The notes beneath the pieces are model-generated. The model was not told where the DNA came from, did no database searches, and worked only from the letters and a program-made list of their open reading frames with translations. A DNA stretch of 64,000 bases from Flectobacillus major DSM 103 (GTDB taxonomy: Bacteria; Bacteroidota; Bacteroidia; Cytophagales; Spirosomataceae), in assembly GCF_000427405.1 (NCBI RefSeq), contig NZ_KE386491.1, positions 5,301,047 through 5,365,046 of the forward strand, written 5' to 3'. A program made the translations under genes and the position numbers. This document shows positions 17,166 through 26,031 of the stretch, piece after piece (position 1 is the first letter of the stretch; each line of letters opens with the position of its first letter).

Positions 17166-18566
17166 TTAAAGTGTTGATGGACAAACAAATGCTGATTTAG
17201 GAATATCGGTCTGAGCAATAGCTCCAAAGCCACCCTGAATATCAACAATATTATCAAAACCTCTTGATTTTAAAATCGAGCAAGCAATCATCGAGCGGTA
17301 CCCTCCAGCACAATGAATATAGTTGGTTTGGGTTTTGCTAAAAGCCTGCATTTGTTCGCTTAGCTCAGCCAATGGCACGTTTTCTGCACCAATTACATGC
17401 TCTGATTGATATTCGTTTGGCTTACGAACGTCTCTAATAACGGTATCGTTGAGCAATCTTGCTTTGAACTCTTCGGCTGTGATAGATTCGATTGAGTCGG
17501 TTTCTTTTTGTGCTTTTAGCCAAGTATCCATTCCTCCGTCCAAATACCCAATTACTTGGTCGTAGCCTACTCTCGACAGGCGTGTAATTACTTCTTCTTC
17601 TCGACCCACTTCGGTTACTAGCAAAATAGGTTGTTGAATATTCGTAATGAGTGTACCAACCCAAGGTGCAAAATCACCCTGAATACCAATATTGATAGCA
17701 TTTGGAATAAAACTGTCTTTGAACTCCTGAGCCTTTCTAGTATCAAGAATCAAAGCTCCTGTTTCGTTGGCAGCAGCTTCAAAAGCCTCGGCCGACAAAG
17801 CTGTAAGGCCTCGTGAAATCACAGTTTCTACAGCTTCGTATCCCATTTTATTCAACATTACATTTTTGGGGAAGTAAAATGGAGGTGGAAGCAAGCCGTG
17901 TGTAACCTCTTTGATAAATTGTTCTTTTGAAATATCCTGTAAAGCATAGTTTACTTCTTTTTGATGCCCCAAAGAGTCAAAAGTTTCTTTGCTCATATTT
18001 TTGCCACAAGCCGAGCCAGCACCATGAGCTGGATACACAATAACATGATTGGGTAAAGGCATAATTTTGTTGCGAAGCGAATCATACAAAAAGCCAGCAA
18101 GGTCATTCATTGTTAAGTCCGACTTCTGGGCGAGGTCGGGGCGGCCAACATCGCCAATAAATAGAGTATCGCCAGAAAATAGGGCATATTCTTGGTTGTT
18201 TTCATCAAATAGCAAATAACAGGTAGATTCCATTGTATGCCCAGGAGTGTGCAATACTTTTATTTTAATATTACCTACTTCAAAAATCTGCCCATCGTTG
18301 GCAACAATACATTCAAATGCAGGGTTGGCATTGGGGCCATACACAATAGGAGCACCAGTATGTTTGGCCAAATCGATGTGTCCTGACACAAAATCGGCAT
18401 GGAAATGCGTTTCAAAAATATACTTAATAGTAGCGTTATTTCGGGTTGCTTTGTTGAGGTAAGGTTGAATTTCTCTTAATGGGTCAATAATTACAGCCTC
18501 ATTTCCTGATTGTATGTAGTAGGCTCCCTGAGCAAGGCAGCCTGTATAAATTTGCTCGATAGTCAT
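17166..18566 (-). CDS. Persulfide dioxygenase-rhodanese fusion (CstB-like)
   Basis: A 466-residue protein with a metallo-beta-lactamase fold dioxygenase domain (about 1-235) and two rhodanese domains (about 260-360 and 370-466). Iron ligands are in THFHADFVSGH (His54, His56, Asp58) and HTPGHT. The first rhodanese lacks the active Cys (VTEVGREE at that place). The second has it, in YIHCAGGYRS (Cys419). This order, dioxygenase, inactive rhodanese, active rhodanese, is that of CstB, which turns low-molecular-weight persulfides into thiosulfate during sulfide stress. The DUF1275 membrane protein gene is upstream by 32 bases and probably co-transcribed. Confidence 0.93.
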   Translation of the reverse strand: MTIEQIYTGCLAQGAYYIQSGNEAVIIDPLREIQPYLNKATRNNATIKYIFETHFHADFVSGHIDLAKHTGAPIVYGPNANPAFECIVANDGQIFEVGNIKIKVLHTPGHTMESTCYLLFDENNQEYALFSGDTLFIGDVGRPDLAQKSDLTMNDLAGFLYDSLRNKIMPLPNHVIVYPAHGAGSACGKNMSKETFDSLGHQKEVNYALQDISKEQFIKEVTHGLLPPPFYFPKNVMLNKMGYEAVETVISRGLTALSAEAFEAAANETGALILDTRKAQEFKDSFIPNAINIGIQGDFAPWVGTLITNIQQPILLVTEVGREEEVITRLSRVGYDQVIGYLDGGMDTWLKAQKETDSIESITAEEFKARLLNDTVIRDVRKPNEYQSEHVIGAENVPLAELSEQMQAFSKTQTNYIHCAGGYRSMIACSILKSRGFDNIVDIQGGFGAIAQTDIPKSAFVCPSTL

Positions 18567-18598
18567 TGTTATGTGAATTTAGAAATATTGATTTGTTC

Positions 18599-19228
18599 TT
18601 AGAATTTTCCTAAAATAATTGCTCCAATCAGAGCAATATAAAATGCAACTGCCACCCAAATAAGTTGCCAGTTGGTATAATAAATAGCCAAAATCCCCCC
18701 AATACAAAAGCCGATAATAATGAGTATACGAACAATAAAGTTTTGTTTGATACACCTTTGTTGAGGAAGATTTTCAAAATTAAATTTGGCAATATCTACT
18801 CCCATATCCATAACCAAGCCTGTTAATTGCGAAGGTTTTATCTTGTAATTAGTAAAATTAGAGGCAAAAGCATTGTGATTGCTCATTGCAAACATTAATA
18901 ATGCTACAGGAGGATTTTGAGAAAGAACCCCATAAAGCAAAATACTGAGGTTGGTAATTGGAGAAACCAGTTTTTTCCATAAAACAGGCCGAACATGAAA
19001 GCTACTGTACCACCACGACCCCCAAACCGCCCCCAATAAATACAAAAAAATATAGCTAGCCAAAGCAATTGGAAAAACGTAGCTATTGCCCCATGACTGA
19101 ATAGACGAACTAAAAAGCCCAGTAACGTTGGTGGTTACGGTATTGGCAAGCTTTATGCCTAGAATATTCATTATTCCAGAAATAACAGAGAAGGCTAACG
19201 CACTGTTGATGAGTTTGGGCAATGTCAT
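18599..19228 (-). CDS. DUF1275 (YoaK) family membrane protein
   Basis: A 209-residue membrane protein with about six hydrophobic segments and the family's early NVTGLFSSS motif following the first helix pair. DUF1275 proteins have no agreed function; transport is suspected from topology. It is the first gene of a unit with the CstB-like persulfide dioxygenase (32-base gap). In other bacteria sulfite or sulfur-anion transporters often occupy this place, so a sulfur-compound transport role is a hypothesis worth holding. Confidence 0.75.
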   Translation of the reverse strand: MTLPKLINSALAFSVISGIMNILGIKLANTVTTNVTGLFSSSIQSWGNSYVFPIALASYIFLYLLGAVWGSWWYSSFHVRPVLWKKLVSPITNLSILLYGVLSQNPPVALLMFAMSNHNAFASNFTNYKIKPSQLTGLVMDMGVDIAKFNFENLPQQRCIKQNFIVRILIIIGFCIGGILAIYYTNWQLIWVAVAFYIALIGAIILGKF

Positions 19229-19543
19229 ATTTTGCTATTTAATCAATGGTTTACAAAGAGCTATTCGTTTCAAATACGAGTATTCAATATGAACATTTCA
19301 TCATATTGTTTTCCAAAAAAAATGCACTTTGTTCAAGTGAGCTCTATATTGATTCACAAATATATAAACATTTTTTCATATAGTTGTTTCTTGAATATAT
19401 ATTTTTTGATTGATACGAGTAGAACTAATAAAAAAACATGAGTCATCCCGTATTTTGGGATTCAGGAGGTTAGGCATTTATTGGCTATTAAGTAAATACA
19501 CAAAAATTATCGGGCATAATTTATTATGTTTCTCTTAGGTGTA

Positions 19544-19616
19544 CTGTAACGGTAACCTTTACGGTTACCGTTTGACCGAAATAAGAAACGGTAACTGTAA
19601 AGGTTACCGCTACAGC
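19544..19616. repeat. Nested 30-base inverted repeat
   Basis: The left arm 19544-19573 matches the reverse complement of the right arm 19587-19616 at 28 of 30 positions, around a 13-base centre. Each arm is itself near-palindromic, built on GGTAACC/GGTTACC words. It lies between the end of glgE and the DUF1275 gene, outside any frame. It is not followed by a T run and is separate from the glgE terminator at 19687. A REP/MITE-like element or a protein-binding array is possible. Confidence 0.6.
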
Positions 19617-19686
19617 TACAACGATTATTTCAAATAGTATTAAGGCTCAATTTTGAAATGCCAGAAAATATATGGTCGATTACTTA

Positions 19687-19732
19687 ATCAAACAAGGCGG
19701 TCGAAAAACTAATTTCGACCGCCTTGTTTGAT
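19687..19732 (-). terminator. Terminator after glgE
   Basis: A perfect 20-base stem (19687-19706 with 19713-19732) around loop AACTAA, 41 bases past the glgE stop codon. Its minus-strand 3' side is T-rich (TTGTTTGATTAAG). Confidence 0.85.
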
Positions 19733-19773
19733 CTAAAAATTTGGGATAACTTATGTTTTACCAATACTATACT

Positions 19774-21750
19774 TTATATATCTTCTATTCTAAACAAGTG
19801 CATTGGCATAATATGTGGGTTTAAATCCACAAAGTTATATTCACCTTTCCAATGATACTTGGCTCCAGTTAGTAAATCATGAACAAGGTATTCCTGTTCT
19901 TGATGCTTATGAATCAAATGCAGAGGTACTCTTACTACTCCCCCCTGACTATTATAGGCATCCAGATTGACTACGCACAAAATTCTATTACCATTAGCAT
20001 GAGTTTTCAAATAAGCAATCACTTGGTCGTTTTGAATATCACAAAAAGTAATATTATTAGTTCTTTGTAAAGCTGAGTTTTCGAGACGAGCCTTATTGGT
20101 TTGGCGAATCAGGTGAGTTAGTTTATTCTCAAAATGCCAATCCCAATAACGAATTTCATATTTTTCAGAATTGCGGTATTCTTCTTTCCCCGGATTAGCC
20201 TCGTTGTTCATAGACTCAAACACAGGCCCAAAAATACCATAATTTCCCGACATCGTAGCAGCCATAAAATAGCGAGTCAAGAAAGCAGGCTCTAGGCCAC
20301 CCTGCAAAGTCCAAGGCAAAATATCGTGCGTATTGGGCCAGAAATTGGGACGCATATAATGTTGCTGTTCGGTTTTGGTGAGTTCTTCCAAATAACCAAT
20401 TAGTTCGGCTTTAGTATTTCGCCAAGTATAATATGTGTACGACTGCGTATAGCCCAATTTAGCCAACTGAGCCATTACTTTAGGTTTTGTAAAGGCTTCG
20501 GCCAAGAAAATCATATCTGGATATACCGCTTGAACTTCGGCAATAACCCATTCCCAAAAATTGAATGACTTGGTATGAGGGTTATCGACCCGAATTATTC
20601 TAATACCCCACTCGGCCCATGTCATAATAACATGTTTGAGTTCATCCCACAATCCTTGCCAATTATCAGATTCAAAATTGATAGGATAAATATCTTGGTA
20701 TTTTTTAGGAGGATTTTCGGCATATTGAATTGTACCATCGGGGCGAACTTTGAACCATTCAGGATGTTCTTTAGCCCAAGGGTGGTCGGGCGAGCACTGA
20801 ATGGCCAAATCCATTGCCAGTTCAATGTCTTGTTCACGACAAGCCTGAATAAGGTGTTTTAGGTCGTCTAAAGTGCCTAATTCTGGGTGAATAGCCGTAT
20901 GGCCACCCAGCTCAGAGCCAATTCCATAAGGTACACCAGGCTCGTCTTCACGACAAACGGTGGAGTTATTTTTCCCTTTTCTAAATTGATGCCCAATAGG
21001 GTGAATCGGTGGTATATATAATACATCAAACCCTAGTGATTTGATACGAGGAAGTACATTTTCTTCGACATCCTTGAAAGTACCATGCGTACCCTTTTTA
21101 GTAGCAGCCGAACGGGGAAACATCGAATACCACGACGAAAAAGCAGCTTTTTCACGGTCTACCCACAGTTTTAGGGTTTTGTACTGATTTACGTATTTTT
21201 TATCAGGATATTTCTGAATCCAATCCTGCATGATATACCCCGTAGCAAAAGCAATCGCTTCATGGTATTGTTCAGGATTTCTAAACATCTTTGCAGCCTC
21301 AATAATAGCTTTTTTATCTTCTTTAGTAGCTATTTTGGCCATATTATCCAATAGGTTGGCCCCTACAAGCAACTCAATATCAACATGTTGGTTATCGTTG
21401 ATTTTCATACTGATTTCGTGTTTCCAGCTAGCCGCATGGTCTACCCAAGCTTGGATAGTATATTCATAAAACCCGTTTTCGTGTACAGTAAAAGAAGCCC
21501 CAAATCGGTCGTTATTGATAAACCTCATAGGAGCGTGTTGCCAATCACTAGAGGTTGAAAATTTATAAAGCAAACACGCCGAAAGAACGTCGTGGCCATC
21601 TAAAAATACATCTGCTTCAACCTGAATTTTGTCTCCCTGAATAGCCTTAATAGCGAACTTTCCCCCATCAAGTTCAGGAGAAACATTTTCGATAATAGTC
21701 CTTTGCTGACCATTGATGGGTTTTTCATTAAATTGTTTTTGAACAGTCAT
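19774..21750 (-). CDS. glgE: Alpha-1,4-glucan:maltose-1-phosphate maltosyltransferase
   Basis: A 658-residue GH13 subfamily 3 enzyme that extends alpha-1,4-glucan with maltosyl units from maltose 1-phosphate. The start at ATG 21750 (MTVQKQFNEKP) is preferred because the frame upstream encodes an unrelated 72-residue leader. An N-terminal beta domain (about 30-130) and dimer region precede the barrel. The catalytic nucleophile is Asp389 in IRVDNPHTK and the acid/base Glu418 in FLAEAFT. The 29-residue spacing matches the Streptomyces enzyme (Asp394/Glu423). The GlgE-specific HPIGHQFRKGKNN loop is present. The maltokinase (4190) and GlgB (9757) complete most of the pathway, though the genes are dispersed. 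Confidence 0.96.
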   Translation of the reverse strand: MTVQKQFNEKPINGQQRTIIENVSPELDGGKFAIKAIQGDKIQVEADVFLDGHDVLSACLLYKFSTSSDWQHAPMRFINNDRFGASFTVHENGFYEYTIQAWVDHAASWKHEISMKINDNQHVDIELLVGANLLDNMAKIATKEDKKAIIEAAKMFRNPEQYHEAIAFATGYIMQDWIQKYPDKKYVNQYKTLKLWVDREKAAFSSWYSMFPRSAATKKGTHGTFKDVEENVLPRIKSLGFDVLYIPPIHPIGHQFRKGKNNSTVCREDEPGVPYGIGSELGGHTAIHPELGTLDDLKHLIQACREQDIELAMDLAIQCSPDHPWAKEHPEWFKVRPDGTIQYAENPPKKYQDIYPINFESDNWQGLWDELKHVIMTWAEWGIRIIRVDNPHTKSFNFWEWVIAEVQAVYPDMIFLAEAFTKPKVMAQLAKLGYTQSYTYYTWRNTKAELIGYLEELTKTEQQHYMRPNFWPNTHDILPWTLQGGLEPAFLTRYFMAATMSGNYGIFGPVFESMNNEANPGKEEYRNSEKYEIRYWDWHFENKLTHLIRQTNKARLENSALQRTNNITFCDIQNDQVIAYLKTHANGNRILCVVNLDAYNSQGGVVRVPLHLIHKHQEQEYLVHDLLTGAKYHWKGEYNFVDLNPHIMPMHLFRIEDI

Positions 21751-21972
21751 AAAATAGCTATATGTTTTATTTATAAAAATGTGCAATTGGGATAAGCGGG
21801 TAGTAAGTACAAATATATTTCTATTTACCGAATTCTGAAATTTATCTTTTATAGAAGCAAATAAGATAGCTTGAGGATTGTGTAAGAAGCTACAACATAA
21901 CCAAACACTTATATGGGTAAATACAAAGTAGAGAGGGGAGATATGTCTTTGGGTAGTTAGCGGCATTCTAGT

Positions 21973-22230
21973 CTATTCGTACATTTTAGCAGCTATCAAA
22001 ATATTTGCAAATACTTTCCAATTTATATCTTCAGGGATAGGCATATCATTATTTTGATAATACCCTTCCATATCTTCCGTCCAACTTGACATACTTTCTA
22101 AGTATTCGGGTAAAGTTTTATTAGTCCATTCTTCTGGATTATTTTTTAAATTAGAGATTAATAATTCGATAAAGTTGACAAAATCTTCCTTGCTATTAAT
22201 CTCGTTTATTTTTTTATTAAAGTCTATCAT
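21973..22230 (-). CDS. DUF7660-like protein, candidate immunity protein
   Basis: An 85-residue acidic, all-helical protein. Its closing block PIPEDINWKVFANILIAAKM resembles the DUF7660 family found beside polymorphic toxins. It starts 6 bases after the end of the frameshifted orphan tip 4, which is the spacing seen for the other four tip/immunity pairs. It is intact while its toxin is broken, as expected for a retained immunity gene. It is also the last gene before glgE on this strand. Confidence 0.72.
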   Translation of the reverse strand: MIDFNKKINEINSKEDFVNFIELLISNLKNNPEEWTNKTLPEYLESMSSWTEDMEGYYQNNDMPIPEDINWKVFANILIAAKMYE

Positions 22231-22236
22231 ATTTTT

Positions 22237-23138
22237 TTATTTTATAATCATACTCTTACCATCACCAAGTTTGAGTTTAATTGATATGCCACCATTTGTT
22301 GTTGTCATTTTCCACATTTGTCCACTTGGATTTACCCATTGAATAGGTGCTTCTTGTAAACCTGATAGTCTAAAAGCACCTAATCGTCTATGATCTAATG
22401 TCCAAACTTTACCACAGCATCTTTCCAAACATTCATTCTGAGTACGTTCGGATTAATACTTCCATTTGCCAATGCTTTTACATTTCTTAAAACAGCAAAT
22501 TCACCTGTGGTATTTTTAATACTACTTTGCATAAAATGGATTTCATTTGGGTTGAGTACCCCCTTAGCAGCATTCCCAGTCGCACTCCCCAATGCTCTTG
22601 CCACATATTGTTTAGTAGCCTTAATTCCAACATCAATGGTGGTGGTTATAGGTTTTCCATTGATAATGACGGTATTGATAGACTCTTTTGCATAAGCTTG
22701 GAAGGAGTTTTTGAACCAGCTACTAATGGTATTACCAAGTTTGTTTAAAGCAGGAGCTGCTATTTTTCCTAATTGAGCTCCAGCAAAGGAAGTGGCAGCT
22801 CCAAAAGTAGCTTGTTGACCTACATATAATATTGCATCGGCAGGGTTATGTAAATCAGGGATATTACCAGAGGCAATATCAATGGTTGCATTTCCTGCAG
22901 ATGTAACGGCCCCACCAGCTAAGGGGTTGGTTAGGCTTATTACCCCACCCGCTGCCCCTGAGGCAAAATACCCTAACCCTTGTATGGGGTCTTTAATTTT
23001 ACTCCAGTTGGCTGCCAAATTAAGTCCTCCACCAACTAATCCAGCTACAATGGGAATAAGAATAGGTATTCTTCCATCAGGGTCAAAATAGGCAACAGGG
23101 TTGTTACGGCTATAAGCATATAAACTTAAATCATCATA
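22237..23138 (-). pseudogene. Orphan Rhs tip cassette 4 (frameshifted)
   Basis: It begins at the edge of linker B homology, with no start codon of its own: the frame opens in the Rhs-core-like phrase YAYSRNNPVAYFDPDGR. After ARALGSATGN comes the variable tip (EIHFMQSSIKNTTGEF...). Near 22411-22418 one base seems missing: the frame ends VVKFGH, while the next frame continues GKVWTLDHRRLGAFRLSGL to a stop at 22237. DHRRL-type tips are known at the ends of Bacteroidota Rhs proteins; I know no proven activity. The gene is broken twice: no start and a frameshift. Confidence 0.75.
22571..23138 (-). repeat. Linker B copy 3 (568 bp)
   Basis: Collinear without gaps with 26652-27203 (22587-23138). Its first 235 bases (22571-22805) match 25434-25668 the same way. 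It encodes the pre-tip region from the DPDGR boundary to ARALG...GN. Homology stops abruptly at 23138. Confidence 0.85.
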
Positions 23139-23290
23139 TATTTTACCTGATTGAAAGTTGGTATAGGAAAATTGGAACGTTCACACTCCAAATGAATCTA
23201 TACCAATAACTGGAAAATTTAGAAAAATACGGGATAAATGTTGCAAAGCCTTTTTACGAATATCACCAGCAGGCATTCTTTGTTACAAAA
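23139..23290. other. Spacer between orphan cassettes 3 and 4
   Basis: About 150 bases with no linker homology. The minus strand has a short open run starting MPAGDIRKKALQHLSRIFLN that stops after about 32 codons, perhaps the start of a lost gene. No insertion-sequence end was recognised. Confidence 0.3.
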
Positions 23291-23737
23291 TTATTCAAAA
23301 TCATACTTTGATTTATTTTGAAGATATTCACCAATTAAGCATTTTTCCATCCAATCTAAGAAGTTATCCCATTTTTCATTTGTTGTTCCATTATGAGACC
23401 AATACGCTACTTTATAATCTGGGATATTACTTTTTAAATCGAAACAATAATAATCATCGTTGTTATTAATAAAAGGAATTAGATGATTAGGTAACTCAAA
23501 ATACGTTCTAGCATTGTTTAATTCATTGATGAGATACATCGGTTCAGATGAATTAAATGGTAAAAACTGAACCCCTCTTAATCCTATATTAAGATATTCT
23601 TTTGCAAAAGTCTTATATGCTATAGGAAAAGTAATTCCTAATTCCTTTTCTACTTTTTCTATTTCGGGTTCTGATGCTAACGGTATATCTTCATCTTGCC
23701 AACCCAAATTTTTCAATTGTTCAAAAAGTTCTTTCAT
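23291..23737 (-). CDS. SUKH (SMI1/KNR4) family immunity protein
   Basis: A 148-residue protein of the SUKH superfamily. It has the typical start with an acidic helix and EIEKVEKELGITFPIAYKTF, then the strand region GVQFLPFN and a C-terminal W-x-x-F-x-x-W (WDNFLDWME). SUKH proteins neutralise nuclease toxins of polymorphic toxin systems by direct binding. It begins one base after the stop codon of the LHH-nuclease orphan tip, so it is almost certainly the cognate immunity protein. It should act in the cytoplasm. Confidence 0.9.
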   Translation of the reverse strand: MKELFEQLKNLGWQDEDIPLASEPEIEKVEKELGITFPIAYKTFAKEYLNIGLRGVQFLPFNSSEPMYLINELNNARTYFELPNHLIPFINNNDDYYCFDLKSNIPDYKVAYWSHNGTTNEKWDNFLDWMEKCLIGEYLQNKSKYDFE

Positions 23738-23738
23738 T

Positions 23739-24437
23739 CTATTTTATTTTAATGTGACTTAAATTTTGTGTTCTGATTAGTTCTAAGGCTCTAATGTGCC
23801 AATATGTACTTCGATATATGTCAAAAGCGGCTCTATTAATTCCTGAGCCAATACTATTTGGATTAATATGAAGTATTCTACTCGATTGTTCATGCATGGT
23901 TCTTGTAACTTCAATTAAAGCTGCTTTATCACTTTGTAAAGCATGATGTAGTGCAATAGACTTTCCATCAATACCCGTAGGAGCATATCCATTTAGCATT
24001 TTGTAAATATTTTTGTCTGTGAGTTCAAATATTCTATCGCTTTGGAAAACCTCAAAATCCCCTATTTTTTGTTTAGGACTCCAATACTTTAAGTCTTGTT
24101 TATATTGCCCTATTTCAAGTTTGGGAGACTTCGTTACATCAATACTTCCGTCTGTAGCATCGTTAAACTTATCAATTGACCATTTTATGTTTGCAATATT
24201 TTCTATTTTAGGAGAATTTCCACTCCAGAAGTTTTTTCCATTAAAGCCAGCAATAGCCCCATTAATGACACCACCCATAGCTCCTCCGATGAGCAAATCT
24301 CTCCCAAAGTCGCTTATAGCGTATGAGTCATGAAAATAGGCGGCATTACCAAACCCTTGAATAGGACTACTTGCCGCACTACCAGCTAACCCACCTACAG
24401 CACCAGCTACAAAACCACCAGCCCCAGCAGCTGTCAA
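23739..24437 (-). CDS. Orphan Rhs tip cassette 3: LHH-type HNH nuclease toxin
   Basis: A 232-codon frame whose first 70 or so residues copy linker A of the full Rhs protein (SPIQGFGNAAYFHDSYA...GFNGKNFWSG). A different tip follows. It holds IALHHALQ and a downstream conserved His in RTMHEQ, the signature of the LHH branch of the HNH/ENDO VII nucleases. The only start available is a TTG inside the linker, and no Rhs shell precedes it, so it is probably silent until recombined onto a full Rhs gene. The immunity gene follows after one base. Confidence 0.82.
   Translation of the reverse strand: MTAAGAGGFVAGAVGGLAGSAASSPIQGFGNAAYFHDSYAISDFGRDLLIGGAMGGVINGAIAGFNGKNFWSGNSPKIENIANIKWSIDKFNDATDGSIDVTKSPKLEIGQYKQDLKYWSPKQKIGDFEVFQSDRIFELTDKNIYKMLNGYAPTGIDGKSIALHHALQSDKAALIEVTRTMHEQSSRILHINPNSIGSGINRAAFDIYRSTYWHIRALELIRTQNLSHIKIK
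24220..24430 (-). repeat. Linker A copy 2 (211 bp)
   Basis: Collinear without gaps with 28724-28934 inside the full-length rhs gene, with only a few substitutions. The left edge (tip side) falls just after the codons for NFWSG, where the two tips diverge. Confidence 0.88.
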
Positions 24438-24481
24438 GGCTTGCTAAATTTATATTCTCCCAGTGGCTTCTATCTAATTGA

Positions 24482-25111
24482 TTATTCTCCTTCTAAGACC
24501 TCTGATAGTTTTTTACTAATTACTACCTTTTCCAAAGGATTATGAGTAATTCTATAAATAACTTTATTTTCATCTATTCCAATAAAATCTCCATCTTCTA
24601 GATCTTTGAGATGGAAGTATTCTTTGCCATCTATGAGGATTGAATAAACCTCCGAAGGGTTTAATAGCTTCTTTTCTTCTTCAAGAAGAATATACATAAT
24701 TCGGTGGTAATCAGATTTCCCAATAATTTTTTTCTTGAAACCAGACACATCGACCTTTCCTACATCAACATTCTGCCCTTTACACCCAATCAAGGAATAA
24801 CCACTGATTGTACCGCTTGAGATATAAATTTCATAGGGAACAAAACTCAATGATTTATTATCATATACTTTTATGTTGGTGAGTTTAAAATCCTGTTCCT
24901 TCTTTTTATCATACTTTTTTAATATGTTAGGGTGAAACGTAAAAGCTACATATCCAAGAATGTCACTTGCACTGACAAGTACTCCTCTCAACAAACCATC
25001 ATTTATTTGGTTTATAAAGCTTGAATATTCAGATGGGAGCTTAATTATCACATTTTGAAGTAAATCTGTTTCCCATTTTTCTATTTTAGTTCGTTTAAAT
25101 AGTCCAAACAT
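24482..25111 (-). CDS. Candidate immunity protein of orphan cassette 2
   Basis: A 209-residue soluble protein (MFGLFKRTKIEKWETDLLQ...) with alternating strands and helices. I do not recognise its family. It starts 11 bases after the HNH-like orphan tip, and immunity function is inferred from that place in the repeated tip/immunity layout. Nothing suggests a membrane location. Confidence 0.6.
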   Translation of the reverse strand: MFGLFKRTKIEKWETDLLQNVIIKLPSEYSSFINQINDGLLRGVLVSASDILGYVAFTFHPNILKKYDKKKEQDFKLTNIKVYDNKSLSFVPYEIYISSGTISGYSLIGCKGQNVDVGKVDVSGFKKKIIGKSDYHRIMYILLEEEKKLLNPSEVYSILIDGKEYFHLKDLEDGDFIGIDENKVIYRITHNPLEKVVISKKLSEVLEGE

Positions 25112-25122
25112 TTCTAATTATT

Positions 25123-25668
25123 TTAAAATTTTGTAAACCAATTATACTTTCCAAACCAACCAACATCAGGCTTAAAGCCAGCTCGCAAAAAGTTGTATCG
25201 ATATGGGTCTATAAGTGAATGTTGAACTGTATTTAGTTTCCAAACATTCAACCTATTATTCACTGCCCAGTTAGGCAAGTTATAAGTTCTTTGCATCCGT
25301 TGAGTTATAAAGACATGGTGAAACTCTGTACTGATTCTTTGAGTACCTGTAGAAGTTGAGATCTTGGCTAATGTCTGTGTTCCACCTCTTACTGCTTTAT
25401 ATTCAGCAAATGTTTTGCCTCCTTGTAACCATACATTCCCAGTCGCACTCCCCAATGCTCTTGCTATATACTGCTTAGTAGCCTTAATTCCAACATCAAT
25501 GGTAGTGGTTATAGGTTTTCCATTGATGATTATGGTATTAGTTGATTCTTTAGCGTATGCTTGGAAGGAGTTTTTGAACCAGCTACTAATGGTATTACCA
25601 AGTTTGTTCAAAGCAGGAGCTGCTATTTTTCCTAATTGAGCTCCAGCAAAGGAAGTGGCAGCTCCAAA
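25123..25668 (-). CDS. Orphan Rhs tip cassette 2: HNH-like nuclease toxin
   Basis: The frame opens after a stop codon just outside 25668 and continues through 235 bp of linker B. The tip starts after ARALGSATGN with VWLQGGKTFAEYKAV. It ends with a His-rich region, ISTEFHHVFITQRMQR, plus NNRLNVWKLNTVQHS, which reads as an HNH/ENDO VII-like active-site layout (EFHH, N, QH). No ATG lies before the tip; only a TTG at 25611. It is a silent-cassette candidate. The 209-residue immunity gene follows after 11 bases. Confidence 0.72.
   Translation of the reverse strand, partial: FGAATSFAGAQLGKIAAPALNKLGNTISSWFKNSFQAYAKESTNTIIINGKPITTTIDVGIKATKQYIARALGSATGNVWLQGGKTFAEYKAVRGGTQTLAKISTSTGTQRISTEFHHVFITQRMQRTYNLPNWAVNNRLNVWKLNTVQHSLIDPYRYNFLRAGFKPDVGWFGKYNWFTKF
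25434..25668 (-). repeat. Linker B copy 2 (235 bp)
   Basis: Matches 22571-22805 collinearly with few differences. It is truncated at 25668, where homology stops mid-linker, so it is shorter than the other two copies. Confidence 0.85.
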
Positions 25669-25718
25669 TGCAATGGTTTATTCTTGTAGAAAATAAGCTA
25701 ATTAGCTTAGTATTTGTC

Positions 25719-25919
25719 TTAGTCGTATTCTACTTTATATCGTACTTTCCATTTTTCATCTTCTTTGTATAGCTCTATTTTCTGAAATAATTTAGTTAAT
25801 TCATTTGGATGCTTGAGCCTTTCAGACACAAAAAGCTCAAGCTTAAACAAGTCAAATATTATGGAATCATCCTCTCTCAAATTCAATTGTACAGCCTGAA
25901 CTGTGAATGGAATATTCAA
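25719..25919 (-). pseudogene. Probable immunity gene remnant
   Basis: A 66-codon frame with only a TTG start, directly preceded by two stop codons. The product is charged and protein-like (ELFVSERLKHPNELTKLF). It lies between cassette 1's immunity gene and the truncated linker of cassette 2, where a lost tip's immunity gene would be expected. No family recognised. The surrounding 25669-26031 shows nothing else. Confidence 0.35.
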
Positions 25920-26031
25920 TTATTACTGATAATATCTTATTCTGTTGGAATCTAGTAGAAAAGTTTCTGTATGTTTAGAAGCCTTTGGTTTCTACAAATT
26001 TGAACAAGCTTTCATCAAGTCGCTATCCCCC

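Noticed and set aside
21751-21966. Upstream extension of glgE
   Set aside because: The extra 72 residues match no GlgE start and contain hydrophobic random sequence. The ATG at 21750 fits the family length.
23139-23290. Insertion-sequence remnant between orphan cassettes
   Set aside because: No terminal inverted repeats or transposase motif could be seen; the sharp edges are explained by linker recombination.
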